Made by a program: the position numbers and the translations under genes. From the NCBI GenBank assembly GCA_947568835.1, contig OX387607.1, positions 20,177,277 to 20,241,276 of the forward strand: 64,000 nt of DNA, in the 5' to 3' direction. Source of the DNA: Protonemura montana. Its lineage: Eukaryota > Arthropoda > Insecta > Plecoptera > Nemouridae. Shown here piece by piece: positions 1 to 13,389 of the stretch; position 1 is the first letter of the stretch, and each line of letters opens with the position of its first letter. A model generated the notes under the pieces. That model was not told where the DNA came from. It saw only the letters and a program-made list of their open reading frames with translations, and ran no database searches.

Positions 1-1110
1 CTCTGCCACGCTAGCTAGACGCTCCAGACACTCTGCCACGCTAGCCAGACGCTCCAGACACTCTGATTCGCTACCCAGACGTTCCAGACACTTTCCCTCG
101 CTCCCCAGACGCTCCAGACACTCTGCTTTGCTAGCCAGCCGCTTTAGACACTCTGCCACGCTAGCCAAACGCTCCAGACACTTTGCTACGCTAGCCAGAC
201 GCTCCAGACACTCTGATTCGCTACCCAGACGTTCCAGACACTTTGCCTTGCCACCCAGACGCTCCAGACACTCTGCCTCGCTAGCCAGGCGCTTCAGAAG
301 CTCTGCCTCGCTAGCCAGGCGCTCCAGACACTCTGCCATGCTAGCCAGACGTTCCAGACACACTGCCTCGCTTGCCAGGCACTCAAAACACTCTGCCTCG
401 CTACCCAGACGCTCCAGACACTTTGCCTCGCTATCCAGACGCTCCAGAGACTCTGCCTCGCTAGCCAGGCGCTTCAGACACTCTGCCTCGCTAGCTAGAC
501 GCTCCATACACTCTGCCATGCTAGCCAGACGCTATAGACTATATGCCACGCTAGCCAGTGGCTCCAGACTATCTGCCACGCTAGCCAGAGGCTCCAGACA
601 CTCTGCCATGCTAGCCAGACGCTTCAGACTTTCTGCCACGCTAGCCAAACGCTCCAGACACTCTGCCACGCTAGCCAGACGCTCCAGACACTCTGATTCG
701 CTACCTAGACGTTCCAGACACTTTGCCTTGCTACTGAGACGCTCCAGACTATCTGCCACGCTAGCCAGTGGCTCCAGATTATCTGCCACGCTAGCCAGAG
801 GCTCCAGACACTCTGCCACGCTAGCAAGACGCTCCAGACACTCTGCCTCGCTAGCCAGGCGCTCCAGACACTCTGCCTTGCTACCCAAAATCTCCAGACA
901 CTCTGCCTCGCTAGCCAGCCGCTCCAGACACTCTGCCATGCTAGCCAGAGATTTCAGACACTCTGCCTCGCTAGCCAGGCGCTCCAGACACTCTGCCTCG
1001 CTACCCAGACGCTCCAGACACTCTGCCATGCTAGCCAGACGCTGCAGACACTCTGCCTCACTAGCAAAAAGCTCCAGACACTCTGCATCGCTACCCAGGC
1101 GCTCCAGACG
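1..1110. repeat. Monomer block, copy of the 7.0-8.0 kb block
   Basis: Bases 1-1018 match 7021-8038 almost base for base (offset 7,020), with one clear difference near 1016. At about 1019-1021 the match stops, and the array continues with the monomer that normally precedes the T unit (compare 5956). This is an in-register junction between two monomers sharing CTCTGCCATGCTAGCCAGAC. The 7,020-bp offset equals 235 monomers once odd-length units are allowed for. Confidence 0.85.
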
Positions 1111-1155
1111 CTTTGCTTTAATATTTTATGCTACGCTAGCCAGTGGCTCCAGACA
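1111..1155. repeat. T unit with 15-bp deletion
   Basis: This stretch has the A/T core TTAATATTTTA but lacks 15 bases found in the full form (compare 3706-3735), so two monomers are fused into 45 bp. The loss is exactly half a monomer and shifts the register by 15. It removes the antisense stop found in the full T unit and keeps that frame open. This is the only T unit in the window without an L block in front, because of the junction near 1020. Confidence 0.85.
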
Positions 1156-2627
1156 CTCTGCCACGCTAACTTGACGCTCTAGGCACTCTGCCTCGCTATT
1201 TAGTAGCTCCAGAAACTCTGCCTCGCTAGCCAGGCACTCCAGACACTCTGGCTCGCTACCAGGACGCTCCAGACACTCTGCCTTCCTAGCCAGCCGCTCC
1301 AGACACTCTGCCATGCTAGCCAGAGATTTCAGACACTCTGCTACGCTAGCTAGACGCTCCAGACACTCTGCCACGCTAGCTAGAAGCTCCAGACACTCTG
1401 CCTTGCTACTTAGACCCTTCAGACACTCTGCCATGCTAGCCAGACGTTCCAGACACACTGCCTCGCTTGCCAGGCACTCAAATCACTCTGACTCGCTAGC
1501 CAGGCGCTCCATACCTTCTTCCTTGCTAGCCTTTCGTTCCAGACTTTCTGCCTCGCTAGCAAGACGCTCAAGACACAAACTGCCTCGCTTTCCAGGCGCT
1601 CCAGACACTCTGCCTCGCTACCCAGACGCTCCAGACACTTTGCCTCGCTATCCAGACGCTCCAGAGACTCTGCCTCGCTAGCTAGACGCTCCAGACACTC
1701 TGCCATGCTAGCCAGACGCTATAGACTATATGCCACGCTAGCCAGTGGCTCCAGACTATCTGCCACGCTAGCCAGAGGCTCCAGACACTCTGCCATGCTA
1801 GCCAGATGCTTCAGACTTTCTGCCACGCTAGCCAAACGCTCCAGACACTCTGCCACGCTAGCCAGACGCTCCAGACACTCTGATTCGCTACCTAGACGTT
1901 CCAGACACTTTGCCTTGCTACTGAGACGCTCCAGACTATCTGCCACGCTAGCCAGTGGCTCCAGATTATCTGCCACGCTAGCCAGAGGCTCCAGACACTC
2001 TGCCACGCTAGCAAGACGCTCCAGACACTCTGCCTCGCTAGCCAGGCGCTCCAGACACTCTGCCTTGCTACCCAAAATCTCCAGACACTCTGCCTCGCTA
2101 GCCAGCCGCTCCAGACACTCTGCCATGCTAGCCAGAGATTTCAGACACTCTGCCTCGCTAGCCAGGCGCTCCAGACACTCTGCCTCGCTACCCAGACGCT
2201 CTAGACACTCTGCCTCGCTAGCCAGCCGCTCCAGACACTCTGCCATGACAGCTAGACGTTTCAGACTTACTGCCACGCTAGCCAGAGGTTTCAGACACTC
2301 TGCTACGCTAGCTAGACTCTCCAGACTCTCTGCCTTGCTAGCTAGATGCTCCAGACACTCTGCCTTGCTACCCAGACCCTCCAGACACTCTACCTCGCTA
2401 GCCAGGCGCTCCAGACACGCTGCCTCGCTACCCAGACGCTCCAGACTATCTGCCACGCTAGCCAGTGGCTCCAGATTATCTGCCACGCTAGCCAGAGGCT
2501 CCAGACACTCTGCTACGCTAGCTAGACGCTCCAGACACTCTGCCTCGCTAGCCAGGCGCTCCAGACACGCTGCCTCGCTACCCAGACGCTCCAGACTCTC
2601 TGTCTTGCTAGCTAGTCGCTCTAGACA
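1156..2627. repeat. Monomer block between T and C, with one 32-bp unit
   Basis: Bases 1156-1430 resemble 6091-6365. A junction at about 1431 leads to sequence like 5026-5207. The unit at 1576-1607 is 32 bp because CTCTG is replaced by CAAACTG, a 2-bp gain that changes the frame on both strands. From 1698 on, the block matches 7531-8460 (offset 5,833) and 15203-16132. Compared with 5208-5267, two monomers (60 bp) are missing just after the 32-bp unit. Confidence 0.8.
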
Positions 2628-3735
2628 CTAAGCCTCGGTAAAAAGACACTCCAGACACTTTTCCCCGCTTGCCAGACTCTCCAGACAGTCTGCCTTAGAA
2701 GCAAGACGCTCCAGACATTCTGCCTCACTTGCTAGACGCTCTAAACACTCTGTCTTAGAAGCAAGACGCTCCAGACACCCTGTCTCGCTTGCCAGACGCT
2801 CCAAACACTCTGTCTTAGAAGCAAGACGCTCCAGACACCCTGTTTGGCATGCCTGACGCTCCAGATACTCTGCTTTGCTTGCCAGACGCTCCAGACACTC
2901 TACCACGCTAGCCAGAAGCTACAGACACTCTACTTTGCTAGGAAGACGCTTTAGACACTCTACCTCGGTAATAAAACGCTCCAGAAACTCTGCCTCGCTT
3001 GCAAGACGCTCCAGACTATCTGCCTTCCTAGCCAGACTCTTCAGAAGCTCTGCCATGCTAGCAATTCGCTCCAGACACTTTGCCTCACTAGCAAGAAGCT
3101 CCAGGCACTCTGCTTTGCTTGCCAGACGCTCCAGACACTCATCCATGCTAGCCAGACGCTCCAGACACGCTGCCTCGCTAAAAAGACGCTTCAGACACTC
3201 TGCCTCGCTAACAAGACGCTCTAGACACTCTGCTTTGCTAGCAAGACGTTTCAGACACTCTTCCTCGCTAGCTAGACGCCCCAGACACTCTGCCTTGGAA
3301 GTAAGATGCTCCAGACTATCTGCCACGCTAGCTAGACGCTCCAGACACTTTGCATTGGTAGTTAGATGCTCCAGACTATCTGCCACGCTAGCTAGACGCT
3401 CCAGACACTCTGCCTCGCTACCCAGACGCTCCAGAAACTCTGCCTCGCTAGATTGGCGTCAGACACTTTGCCTTGCTAGACAGACGCTCCATACACTCTC
3501 GTTTTATTGCAAATCGCTTCAGACACTTTGCCTCGGTAATAACACGCTCAAAAAACTCTGCCTCGCTAGCAAGACGCTCCAGACACTCTGCTTAACTATC
3601 CAGACGCTCCAGACACTCTGCCATGCTAGCCAGACGCTGCAGACACTCTGCCTCACTAGCAAAAAGCTCCAGACACTCTGCATCGCTACCCAGGCGCTCC
3701 AGACGCTTTGCTTTAATATTTTAATGCTTTAAACA
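2628..3735. repeat. C-L-T cassette 1 (reference form)
   Basis: C opens at 2628 with a unit reading CACTAAGCC at its left edge, which gives TAA in the plus frame and TAG in the minus frame. It is followed by monomers alternating CTTAGAAGC and TCGCTTGCC. L is 3438-3555: a 28-bp unit with GATTGGCGTC, a unit containing GTTTTATTGCAAATCG, and one with GGTAATAAC ending in a run of six A (subfamily La). T is 3706-3735 in full form, giving an antisense stop after the residues CLKH. C to L is 810 bp and L to T is 268 bp. Confidence 0.9.
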
Positions 3736-5717
3736 CTCTGCTACGCTAGCCAGTGGCTCCAGACACTCTGCCACGCTAGCTTGACGCTCTAGGCACTCTG
3801 CCTCGCTATTTAGACGCTCCAGAAACTCTGCCTCGCTAGCCAGGCACTCCAGACACTCTGGCTCGCTACCAGGACGCTCCAGACACTCTGCCTTCCTAGC
3901 CAGCCGCTCCAGACACTCTGCCATGCTAGCCAGAGATTTCAGACACTCTGCTACGCTAGCTAGACGCTCCAGACACTCTGCCACGCTAGCTAGAAGCTCC
4001 AGACACTCTGCCTTGCTACTTAGACCCTTCAGACACTCTGCCTCGCTAGCCAGGCGCTCCAGACACTCTGCCTCGCTACCCAGACGCTCCAGACTATCTG
4101 CCACGCTAGCCAGTGGCTCCAGAATATTTGCCACGCTAGCCAGAGGCTCCAGACACTCTGCCACGCTAGCTAGACGCTCCAGACACTCTGCATCGCTAAC
4201 CAGGCGCTCCAGACACTCTGCCTCGCTATCCAGACGCTCCAGACACTCTGCCTCGCTACCCAGACGCTCCAGACACTCTGCCTCCCTAGCCAGCCACTCC
4301 AGACACTCTGCCATGCTAGCCAGAGATTTCAGACACTCTGCTACGCTAGCTAGACGCTCCAGACACTCTGCCACGCTAGCTAGACGCTCCAGACACTCTG
4401 CCTTGCTACCCAGACCCTCCAGACACTCTGCCCCGCTAGCCAGGCGCTCCAGACACTCTGCCTCGCTACCCAGACGCTCCAGACACTCTGCCTCGCTAGC
4501 CAGGCGCTCCAGACACTCTGCCTCGCTACCTAGACGCTTCAGACTATCTGCCACGCTAGCCAGTTGCTCCAGACACTCTGCCACGCTAGCTAGACGCTCC
4601 AGGCACTCTGCCTCGCTACTAAGACGCTCCAGACACTCTGCCTCGCTAGCGAGGCATTCCAGCCACTCTGGTTCGCTACTCAGACGCTCCAGACACTCTG
4701 CCACGCTAGCTAGACGCTCCAGACACTCTGCCACGCTAGCCAGACGCTCCAGACACTCTGATTCGCTACCCAGACGTTCCAGACACTTTCCCCCGCTCCC
4801 CAGACGCTCCAGACACTCTGCCTCGCTAGCCAGCCGCTTTAGACACTCTGCCACGCTAGCCAAACGCTCCAGACACTTTGCTACGCTAGCCAGACGCTCC
4901 AGACACTCTGATTCGCTACCCAGACGTTCCAGACACTTTGCCTTGCCACCCAGACGCTCCAGACACTCTGCCTCGCTAGCCAGGCGCTTCAGAAGCTCTG
5001 CCTCGCTAGCCAGGCGCTCCAGACACTCTGCCATGCTAGCCAGACGCTCCAGACACACTGCCTCGCTTGCCAGGCATTCAAAACACTCTGACTCGCTAGC
5101 CAGGCGCTCCATACCTTCTTCCTTGCTAGCCTTTCGTTCCAGACTTTCTGCCTCGCTAGCAAGACGCTCAAGACACAAACTGCCTCGCTTGCCAGGCGCT
5201 CCAGACACTCTCCCACGATAGCCAGACGCTGCAGACCATCTACCCTGCTAGCCAGACGCTCCAGACACTCTGCCTCGCTACCCAGACGCTCCAGACACTT
5301 TGCCTCGCTACCCAGACGCTCCAGAGACTCTGCCTCGCTAGCCAGGCGCTTCAGACACTCTGCCTCGCTAGCTAGACGCTCCAGACACTCTGCCATGCTA
5401 GCCAGACGCTATAGACTATATGCCACGCTAGCCAGTGGCTCCAGACACTCTGCTACGCTAGCTAGACGCTCCAGACACACTGCCTCGCTACTTAGACGCT
5501 CCAGACACTCTGCCTCGCTAGCCAGGAGCTCCAGACACTCTGCCTTGCTACTTAGACGCTCTAGACACTCTGCCTCGCTAGCCAGCCGCTTTATACACTC
5601 TGCCACGCTAGCCAGACGCTCCAGACACTCTGCCACGCTAGCCAGACGCTCCAGACACTCTTAGTCGCTACCCAGACGTTCCAGACACTTTGCCTTGCTA
5701 CCCAAACGCTCCAGACA
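3736..5717. repeat. Monomer block after cassette 1, with a 32-bp unit
   Basis: The block matches 44526 onward at offset 40,790 for about 1.7 kb (to roughly 5445), the longest-range close match in the window. The first 700 bp also match 9569-10277. The unit at 5176-5207 is 32 bp (the CAAACTG variant). It is followed by two monomers (5208-5267), CTCTCCCACG and ATCTACCCTG, that recur at 45998 but are absent at 1608 and 30312. Confidence 0.8.
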
Positions 5718-6090
5718 CTCTGCCTCGCTAGATTGGCGTCAGATACTTTGCCTTGCTAGACAGACGCTCCATACACTCTCGTTTTATTGCAAATTTCTTC
5801 AGACACTTTGCCTCGGTAATAACACGCACAAGAAACTCTGCCTCGCTAGCAAGACGCTCCAGACACTCTGCCACGCTAGTCAGACGCTCCAGACACTCTG
5901 CCTCGCTAGCAAGACGCTCCAGAATTTCTGCTTAACTATCCAGACGCTCCAGACACTCTGCCATGCTAGCCAGACGCTGCAGACACTCTGCCTCACTAGC
6001 AAAAAGCTCCAGACACTCTGCATCGCTACCCAGGCGCTCCAGACGCTTTGCTTTAATATTTTATGCTACGCTAGCCAGTGGCTCCAGACA
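5718..6090. repeat. L-T block without C (Lb, deleted T)
   Basis: L is 5718-5835 and belongs to subfamily Lb (GGTAATAACACGCACAAG). It carries a private change, GCAAATTTC instead of GCAAATCGC. Two extra monomers follow L compared with cassette 1, including one ending AGAATTTCTG, so L to T is 328 bp. T at 6046-6090 lacks the 15 bp. The preceding monomers are not of C type. Confidence 0.85.
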
Positions 6091-8460
6091 CTCTGCCACG
6101 CTAGCTTGACGCTCTAGGCACTCTGCCTCGCTATTTAGTAGCTCCAGAAACTCTGCCTCGCTAGCCAGGCACTCCAGACACTCTGGCTCGCTACCAGGAC
6201 GCTCCAGACACTCTGCCTTCCTAGCCAGCCGCTCCAGACACTCTGCCATGCTAGCCAGAGATTTCAGACACTCTGCTACGCTAGCTAGACGCTCCAGACA
6301 CTCTGCCACGCTAGCTAGAAGCTCCAGACACTCTGCCTTGCTACTTAGACCCTTCAGACACTCTGCCTCGCTAGCCAGGCGCTCCAGACACTCTGCCTCG
6401 CTACCCAGACGCTCCAGACTATCTGCCACGCTAGCCAGTGGCTCCAGAATATTTGCCACGCTAGCCAGAGGCTCCAGACACTCTGCCACGCTAGCTGGAC
6501 GCTCCAGACACTCTGCATCGCTAACCAGGCGCTCCAGACACTCTGCCTCGCTATCCAGACGCTCCAGACACTCTGCCTCGCTACCCAGACGCTCCAGACA
6601 CTCTGCCTCCCTAGCCAGCCGCTCCAGACACTCTGCCATGCTAGCCAGAGATTTCAGACACTCTGCTACGCTAGCTAGACGCTCCAGACACTCTGCCACG
6701 CTAGCTAGACGCTCTAGACACTCTGCCTTGCTACCCAGACCCTCCAGACACTCTGCCCCGCTAGCCAGGCGCTCCAGACACTCTGCCTCGCTACCCAGAC
6801 GCTCCAGACACTCTGCCTCGCTAGCCAGGCGCTCCAGACACTCTGCCTCGCTACCTAGACGCTTCAGACTATCTGCCACGCTAGCCAGTTGATCCAGACA
6901 CTCTGCCACGCTAGCTAGACGCTCCAGGCACTCTGCCTCGCTACTAAGACGCTCCAGACACTCTGCCTCGCTAGCGAGGCATTCCAGACACTCTGGTTCG
7001 CTACTCAGACGCTCCAGACACTCTGCCACGCTAGCTAGACGCTCCAGACACTCTGCCACGCTAGCCAGACGCTCCAGACACTCTGATTCGCTACCCAGAC
7101 GTTCCAGACACTTTCCCTCGCTCCCCAGACGCTCCAGACACTCTGCTTTGCTAGCCAGCCGCTTTAGACACTCTGCCACGCTAGCCAAACGCTCCAGACA
7201 CTTTGCTACGCTAGCCAGACGCTCCAGACACTCTGATTCGCTACCCAGACGTTCCAGACACTTTGCCTTGCCACCCAGACGCTCCAGACACTCTGCCTCG
7301 CTAGCCAGGCGCTTCAGAAGCTCTGCCTCGCTAGCCAGGCGCTCCAGACACTCTGCCATGCTAGCCAGACGTTCCAGACACACTGCCTCGCTTGCCAGGC
7401 ACTCAAAACACTCTGCCTCGCTACCCAGACGCTCCAGACACTTTGCCTCGCTATCCAGACGCTCCAGAGACTCTGCCTCGCTAGCCAGGCGCTTCAGACA
7501 CTCTGCCTCGCTAGCTAGACGCTCCATACACTCTGCCATGCTAGCCAGACGCTATAGACTATATGCCACGCTAGCCAGTGGCTCCAGACTATCTGCCACG
7601 CTAGCCAGAGGCTCCAGACACTCTGCCATGCTAGCCAGACGCTTCAGACTTTCTGCCACGCTAGCCAAACGCTCCAGACACTCTGCCACGCTAGCCAGAC
7701 GCTCCAGACACTCTGATTCGCTACCTAGACGTTCCAGACACTTTGCCTTGCTACTGAGACGCTCCAGACTATCTGCCACGCTAGCCAGTGGCTCCAGATT
7801 ATCTGCCACGCTAGCCAGAGGCTCCAGACACTCTGCCACGCTAGCAAGACGCTCCAGACACTCTGCCTCGCTAGCCAGGCGCTCCAGACACTCTGCCTTG
7901 CTACCCAAAATCTCCAGACACTCTGCCTCGCTAGCCAGCCGCTCCAGACACTCTGCCATGCTAGCCAGAGATTTCAGACACTCTGCCTCGCTAGCCAGGC
8001 GCTCCAGACACTCTGCCTCGCTACCCAGACGCTCTAGACACTCTGCCTCGCTAGCCAGCCGCTCCAGACACTCTGCCATGACAGCCAGACGTTTCAGACT
8101 TACTGCCACGCTAGCCAGAGGTTTCAGACACTCTGCTACGCTAGCTAGACTCTCCAGACTCTCTGCCTTGCTAGCTAGATGCTCCAGACACTCTGCCTTG
8201 CTACCCAGACCCTCCAGACACTCTACCTCGCTAGCCAGGCGCTCCAGACACGCTGGCTCGCTACCCAGACGCTCCAGACTATCTGCCACGCTAGCCAGTG
8301 GCTCCAGATTATCTGCCACGCTAGCCAGAGGCTCCAGACACTCTGCTACGCTAGCTAGACGCTCCAGACACTCTGCCTCGCTAGCCAGGCGCTCCAGACA
8401 CGCTGCCTCGCTACCCAGACGCTCCAGACTCTCTGTCTTGCTAGCTAGTCGCTCTAGACA
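6091..8460. repeat. Monomer block, parent type for several copies
   Basis: Bases 6091-7141 match 10962-12012 and 13763-14813. Bases 7141-8460 match 14813-16132 (offset 7,672) and 20899-22218. No odd-length unit occurs here, which allows the uninterrupted plus-strand open frame at 7148-8464. The block ends at the double-stop unit that opens the next cassette. Confidence 0.8.
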
Positions 8461-9568
8461 CTAAGCCTCGTTAAAAAGACACTCCAGACACTTTTCCCCG
8501 CTTGCCAGACTCTCCAGACAGTCTGCCTTAGAAGCAAGACACTCCAGACATTCTGCCTCACTTGCTAGACGCTCTAAACACTCTGTCTTAGAAGCAAGAC
8601 GCTCCAGACACCCTGTCTCGCTTGCCAGACGCTCCAAACACTCTGTCTTAGAAGCAAGACGCTCCAGACACCCTGTTTGGCATGCCTGCCGCTCCAGATA
8701 CTCTGCTTTGCTTGCCAGACGCTCCAGACACTCTACCACGCTAGCCAGAAGCTACAGACACTCGACTTTGCTAGGAAGACGCTTTAGACACTCTACCTCG
8801 GTAATAAAACGCTCCAGAAACTCTGCCTCGCTTGCAAGACGCTCCAGACTATCTGCCTTCCTAGCCAGACTCTTCAGAAGCTCTGCTATGCTAGCAATTC
8901 GCTCCAGACACTTTGCCTCACTAGCAAGAAGCTCCAGGCACTCTGCTTTGCTTGCCAGACGCTCCAGACACTCATCCATGCTAGCCAGACGCTCCAGACA
9001 CGCTGCCTCGCTAAAAAGACGCTTCAGACACTCTGCCTCGCTAACAAGACGCTCTAGACACTCTGCTTTGCTAGCAAGACGTTTCAGACACTCTTCCTCG
9101 CTAGCTAGACGCCCCAGACACTCTGCCTTGGAAGTAAGATGCTCCAGACTATCTGCCACGCTAGCTAGACGCTCCAGACACTTTGCATTGGTAGTTAGAT
9201 GCTCCAGACTATCTGCCACGCTAGCTAGACGCTCCAGACACTCTGCCTCGCTACCCAGACGCTCCAGAAACTCTGCCTCGCTAGATTGGCGTCAGACACT
9301 TTGCCTTGCTAGACAGACGATCCATACACTCTCGTTTTATTGCAAATCGCTTCAGACACTTTGCCTCGGTAATAACACGCTCAAAAAACTCTGCCTCGAT
9401 AGCAAGACGCTCCAGACACTCTGCTTAACTATCCAGACGCTCCAGACACTCTGCCATGCTAGCCAGACGCTGCAGACACTCTGCCTCACTAGCAAAAAGC
9501 TCCAGACACTCTGCATCGCTACCCAGGCGCTCCAGACGCTTTGCTTTAATATTTTAATGCTTTAAACA
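8461..9568. repeat. C-L-T cassette 2
   Basis: C is at 8461, L at 9271-9388 (La), T at 9539-9568 (full); C to L is 810 bp. Private or rare bases are CGTTAAAAAG in the first unit instead of CGGTAAAAAG, C at 8689 and G at 8764 (both shared only with the cassette at 22219), and CGATAGCAAG after L. It otherwise matches cassette 1 at offset 5,833. Confidence 0.9.
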
Positions 9569-12012
9569 CTCTGCTACGCTAGCCAGTGGCTCCAGACACT
9601 CTGCCACGCTAGCTTGACGCTCTAGGCACTCTGCCTCGCTATTTAGACGCTCCAGAAACTCTGCCTCGCTAGCCAGGCACCCTAGACACTCTGGCTCGCT
9701 ACCAGGACGCTCCAGACACTCTGCCTTCCTAGCCAGCCGCTCCAGACACTCTGCCATGCTAGCCAGAGATTTCAGACACTCTGCTACGCTAGCTAGACGC
9801 TCCAGACACTCTGCCACGCTAGCTAGAAGCTCCAGACACTCTGCCTTGCTACTTAGACCCTTCAGACACTCTGCCTCGCTAGCCAGGCGCTCCAGACACT
9901 CTGCCTCGCTACCCAGACGCTCCAGACTATCTGCCACGCTAGCCAGTGGCTCCAGAATATTTGCCACGCTAGCCAGAGGCTCCAGACACTCTGCCACGCT
10001 AGCTAGACGCTCCAGACACTCTGCATCGCTAACCAGGCGCTCCAGACACTCTGCCTCGCTATCCAGACGCTCCAGACACTCTGCCTCGCTACCCAGACGC
10101 TCCAGACACTCTGCCTCCCTAGCCAGCCACTCCAGACACTCTGCCATGCTAGCCAGAGATTTCAGACACTCTGCTACGCTAGCTAGACGCTCCAGACACT
10201 CTGCCACGCTAGCTAGACGCTCCAGACACTCTGCCTTGCTACCCAGACCCTCCAGACACTCTGCCCCGCTAGCCAGACGCTATAGACTATATGCCACGCT
10301 AGCCAGTGGCTCCAGACACTCTGCTACGCTAGCTAGACGCTCCAGACACACTGCCTCGCTACTTAGACGCTCCAGACACTCTGCTTTGCTAGCCAGGAGC
10401 TCCAGACACTCTGCCTTGCTACTTAGACGCTCTAGACACTCTGCCTCGCTAGCCAGCCGCTTTATACACTCTGCCACGCTAGCCAGACGCTCCAGACACT
10501 CTGCCACGCTAGCCAGACGCTCCAGACACTCTTAGTCGCTACCCAGACGTTCCAGACACTTTGCCTTGCTACCCAAACGCTCCAGACACTCTGCCTCGCT
10601 AGATTGGCGTCAGATACTTTGCCTTGCTAGACAGACGCTCCATACACTCTCGTTTTATTGCAAATCGCTTCAGACACTTTGCCTCGGTAATAACACGCAC
10701 AAGAAACTCTGCCTCGCTAGCAAGACGCTCCAGACACTCTGCCACGCTAGTCAGACGCTCCAGACACTCTGCCTCGCTAGCAAGACGCTCCAGAATTTCT
10801 GCTTAACTATCCAGACGCTCCAGACACTCTGCCATGCTAGCCAGACGCTGCAGACACTCTGCCTCACTAGCAAAAAGCTCCAGACACTCTGCATCGCTAC
10901 CCAGGCGCTCCAGACGCTTTGCTTTAATATTTTATGCTACGCTAGCCAGTGGCTCCAGACACTCTGCCACGCTAACTTGACGCTCTAGGCACTCTGCCTC
11001 GCTATTTAGTAGCTCCAGAAACTCTGCCTCGCTAGCCAGGCACTCCAGACACTCTGGCTCGCTACCAGGACGCTCCAGACACTCTGCCTTCCTAGCCAGC
11101 CGCTCCAGACACTCTGCCATGCTAGCCAGAGATTTCAGACACTCTGCTACGCTAGCTAGACGCTCCAGACACTCTGCCACGCTAGCTAGAAGCTCCAGAC
11201 ACTCTGCCTTGCTACTTAGACCCTTCAGACACTCTGCCTCGCTAGCCAGGCGCTCCAGACACTCTGCCTCGCTACCCAGACGCTCCAGACTATCTGCCAC
11301 GCTAGCCAGTGGCTCCAGAATATTTGCCACGCTAGCCAGAGGCTCCAGACACTCTGCCACGCTAGCTGGACGCTCCAGACACTCTGCATCGCTAACCAGG
11401 CGCTCCAGACACTCTGCCTCGCTATCCAGACGCTCCAGACACTCTGCCTCGCTACCCAGACGCTCCAGACACTCTGCCTCCCTAGCCAGCCGCTCCAGAC
11501 ACTCTGCCATGCTAGCCAGAGATTTCAGACACTCTGCTACGCTAGCTAGACGCTCCAGACACTCTGCCACGCTAGCTAGACGCTCTAGACACTCTGCCTT
11601 GCTACCCAGACCCTCCAGACACTCTGCCCCGCTAGCCAGGCGCTCCAGACACTCTGCCTCGCTACCCAGACGCTCCAGACACTCTGCCTCGCTAGCCAGG
11701 CGCTCCAGACACTCTGCCTCGCTACCTAGACGCTTCAGACTATCTGCCACGCTAGCCAGTTGATCCAGACACTCTGCCACGCTAGCTAGACGCTCCAGGC
11801 ACTCTGCCTCGCTACTAAGACGCTCCAGACACTCTGCCTCGCTAGCGAGGCATTCCAGACACTCTGGTTCGCTACTCAGACGCTCCAGACACTCTGCCAC
11901 GCTAGCTAGACGCTCCAGACACTCTGCCACGCTAGCCAGACGCTCCAGACACTCTGATTCGCTACCCAGACGTTCCAGACACTTTCCCTCGCTCCCCAGA
12001 CGCTCCAGACAC
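9212..12012. repeat. 2,801-bp tandem duplication, copy 1
   Basis: This segment is repeated directly by 12013-14813. It holds two L blocks (9271 and 10589), one full T and one deleted T. Correcting for their length changes, 2,801 + 4 + 15 = 2,820 bp, or 94 monomers. Inside it, at about 10277, the sequence jumps from a match with 4444 to a match with 5403, so the copied segment was itself a recombinant. Confidence 0.9.
10589..10961. repeat. L-T block without C (Lb, deleted T)
   Basis: L is 10589-10706, subfamily Lb, with the usual GCAAATCGC. T at 10917-10961 lacks 15 bp. It is followed by CGCTAACTTG, a variant shared with 1186 and 13772 but not with 6101. Confidence 0.85.
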
Positions 12013-12071
12013 TCTGCCACGCTAGCTAGACGCTCCAGACACTCTGCCTCGCTACCCAGACGCTCCAGAAA

Positions 12072-12369
12072 CTCTGCCTCGCTAGATTGGCGTCAGACAC
12101 TTTGCCTTGCTAGACAGACGATCCATACACTCTCGTTTTATTGCAAATCGCTTCAGACACTTTGCCTCGGTAATAACACGCTCAAAAAACTCTGCCTCGC
12201 TAGCAAGACGCTCCAGACACTCTGCTTAACTATCCAGACGCTCCAGACACTCTGCCATGCTAGCCAGACGCTGCAGACACTCTGCCTCACTAGCAAAAAG
12301 CTCCAGACACTCTGCATCGCTACCCAGGCGCTCCAGACGCTTTGCTTTAATATTTTAATGCTTTAAACA
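12072..12369. repeat. L-T block without C (La, full T)
   Basis: L is 12072-12189 and T is 12340-12369, 268 bp apart. This is the tail of a C-L-T cassette whose C part was cut off by the 2,801-bp duplication junction 59 bp upstream. Confidence 0.85.
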
Positions 12370-13389
12370 CTCTGCTACGCAAGCCAGTGGCTCCAGACAC
12401 TCTGCCACGCTAGCTTGACGCTCTAGGCACTCTGCCTCGCTATTTAGACGCTCCAGAAACTCTGCCTCGCTAGCCAGGCACCCTAGACACTCTGGCTCGC
12501 TACCAGGACGCTCCAGACACTCTGCCTTCCTAGCCAGCCGCTCCAGACACTCTGCCATGCTAGCCAGAGATTTCAGACACTCTGCTACGCTAGCTAGACG
12601 CTCCAGACACTCTGCCACGCTAGCTAGAAGCTCCAGACACTCTGCCTTGCTACTTAGACCCTTCAGACACTCTGCCTCGCTAGCCAGGCGCTCCAGACAC
12701 TCTGCCTCGCTACCCAGACGCTCCAGACTATCTGCCACGCTAGCCAGTGGCTCCAGAATATTTGCCACGCTAGCCAGAGGCTCCAGACACTCTGCCACGC
12801 TAGCTAGACGCTCCAGACACTCTGCATCGCTAACCAGGCGCTCCAGACACTCTGCCTCGCTATCCAGACGCTCCAGACACTCTGCCTCGCTACCCAGACG
12901 CTCCAGACACTCTGCCTCCCTAGCCAGCCACTCCAGACACTCTGCCATGCTAGCCAGAGATTTCAGACACTCTGCTACGCTAGCTAGACGCTCCAGACAC
13001 TCTGCCACGCTAGCTAGACGCTCCAGACACTCTGCCTTGCTACCCAGACCCTCCAGACACTCTGCCCCGCTAGCCAGACGCTATAGACTATATGCCACGC
13101 TAGTCAGTGGCTCCAGACACTCTGCTACGCTAGCTAGACGCTCCAGACACACTGCCTCGCTACTTAGACGCTCCAGACACTCTGCTTTGCTAGCCAGGAG
13201 CTCCAGACACTCTGCCTTGCTACTTAGACGCTCTAGACACTCTGCCTCGCTAGCCAGCCGCTTTATACACTCTGCCACGCTAGCCAGACGCTCCAGACAC
13301 TCTGCCACGCTAGCCAGACGCTCCAGACACTCTTAGTCGCTACCCAGACGTTCCAGACACTTTGCCTTGCTACCCAAACGCTCCAGACA

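Noticed and set aside
3496..3555. ATTGCAAAT in the L block as an octamer or C/EBP-like site
   Set aside because: It resembles such sites with mismatches, but one short match inside a mutated repeat is not evidence of a regulatory site. Its copy number is explained by duplication.
3438..3555. L block as a transposon insertion
   Set aside because: It has no terminal inverted repeats, target-site duplication or coding content, and each of its units still aligns to the 30-bp monomer.
3706..3735. TTAATATTTTAA in the T unit as a promoter, TATA box or terminator
   Set aside because: No gene lies next to it, no hairpin plus T-run is present, and it occurs only as part of duplicated cassettes.
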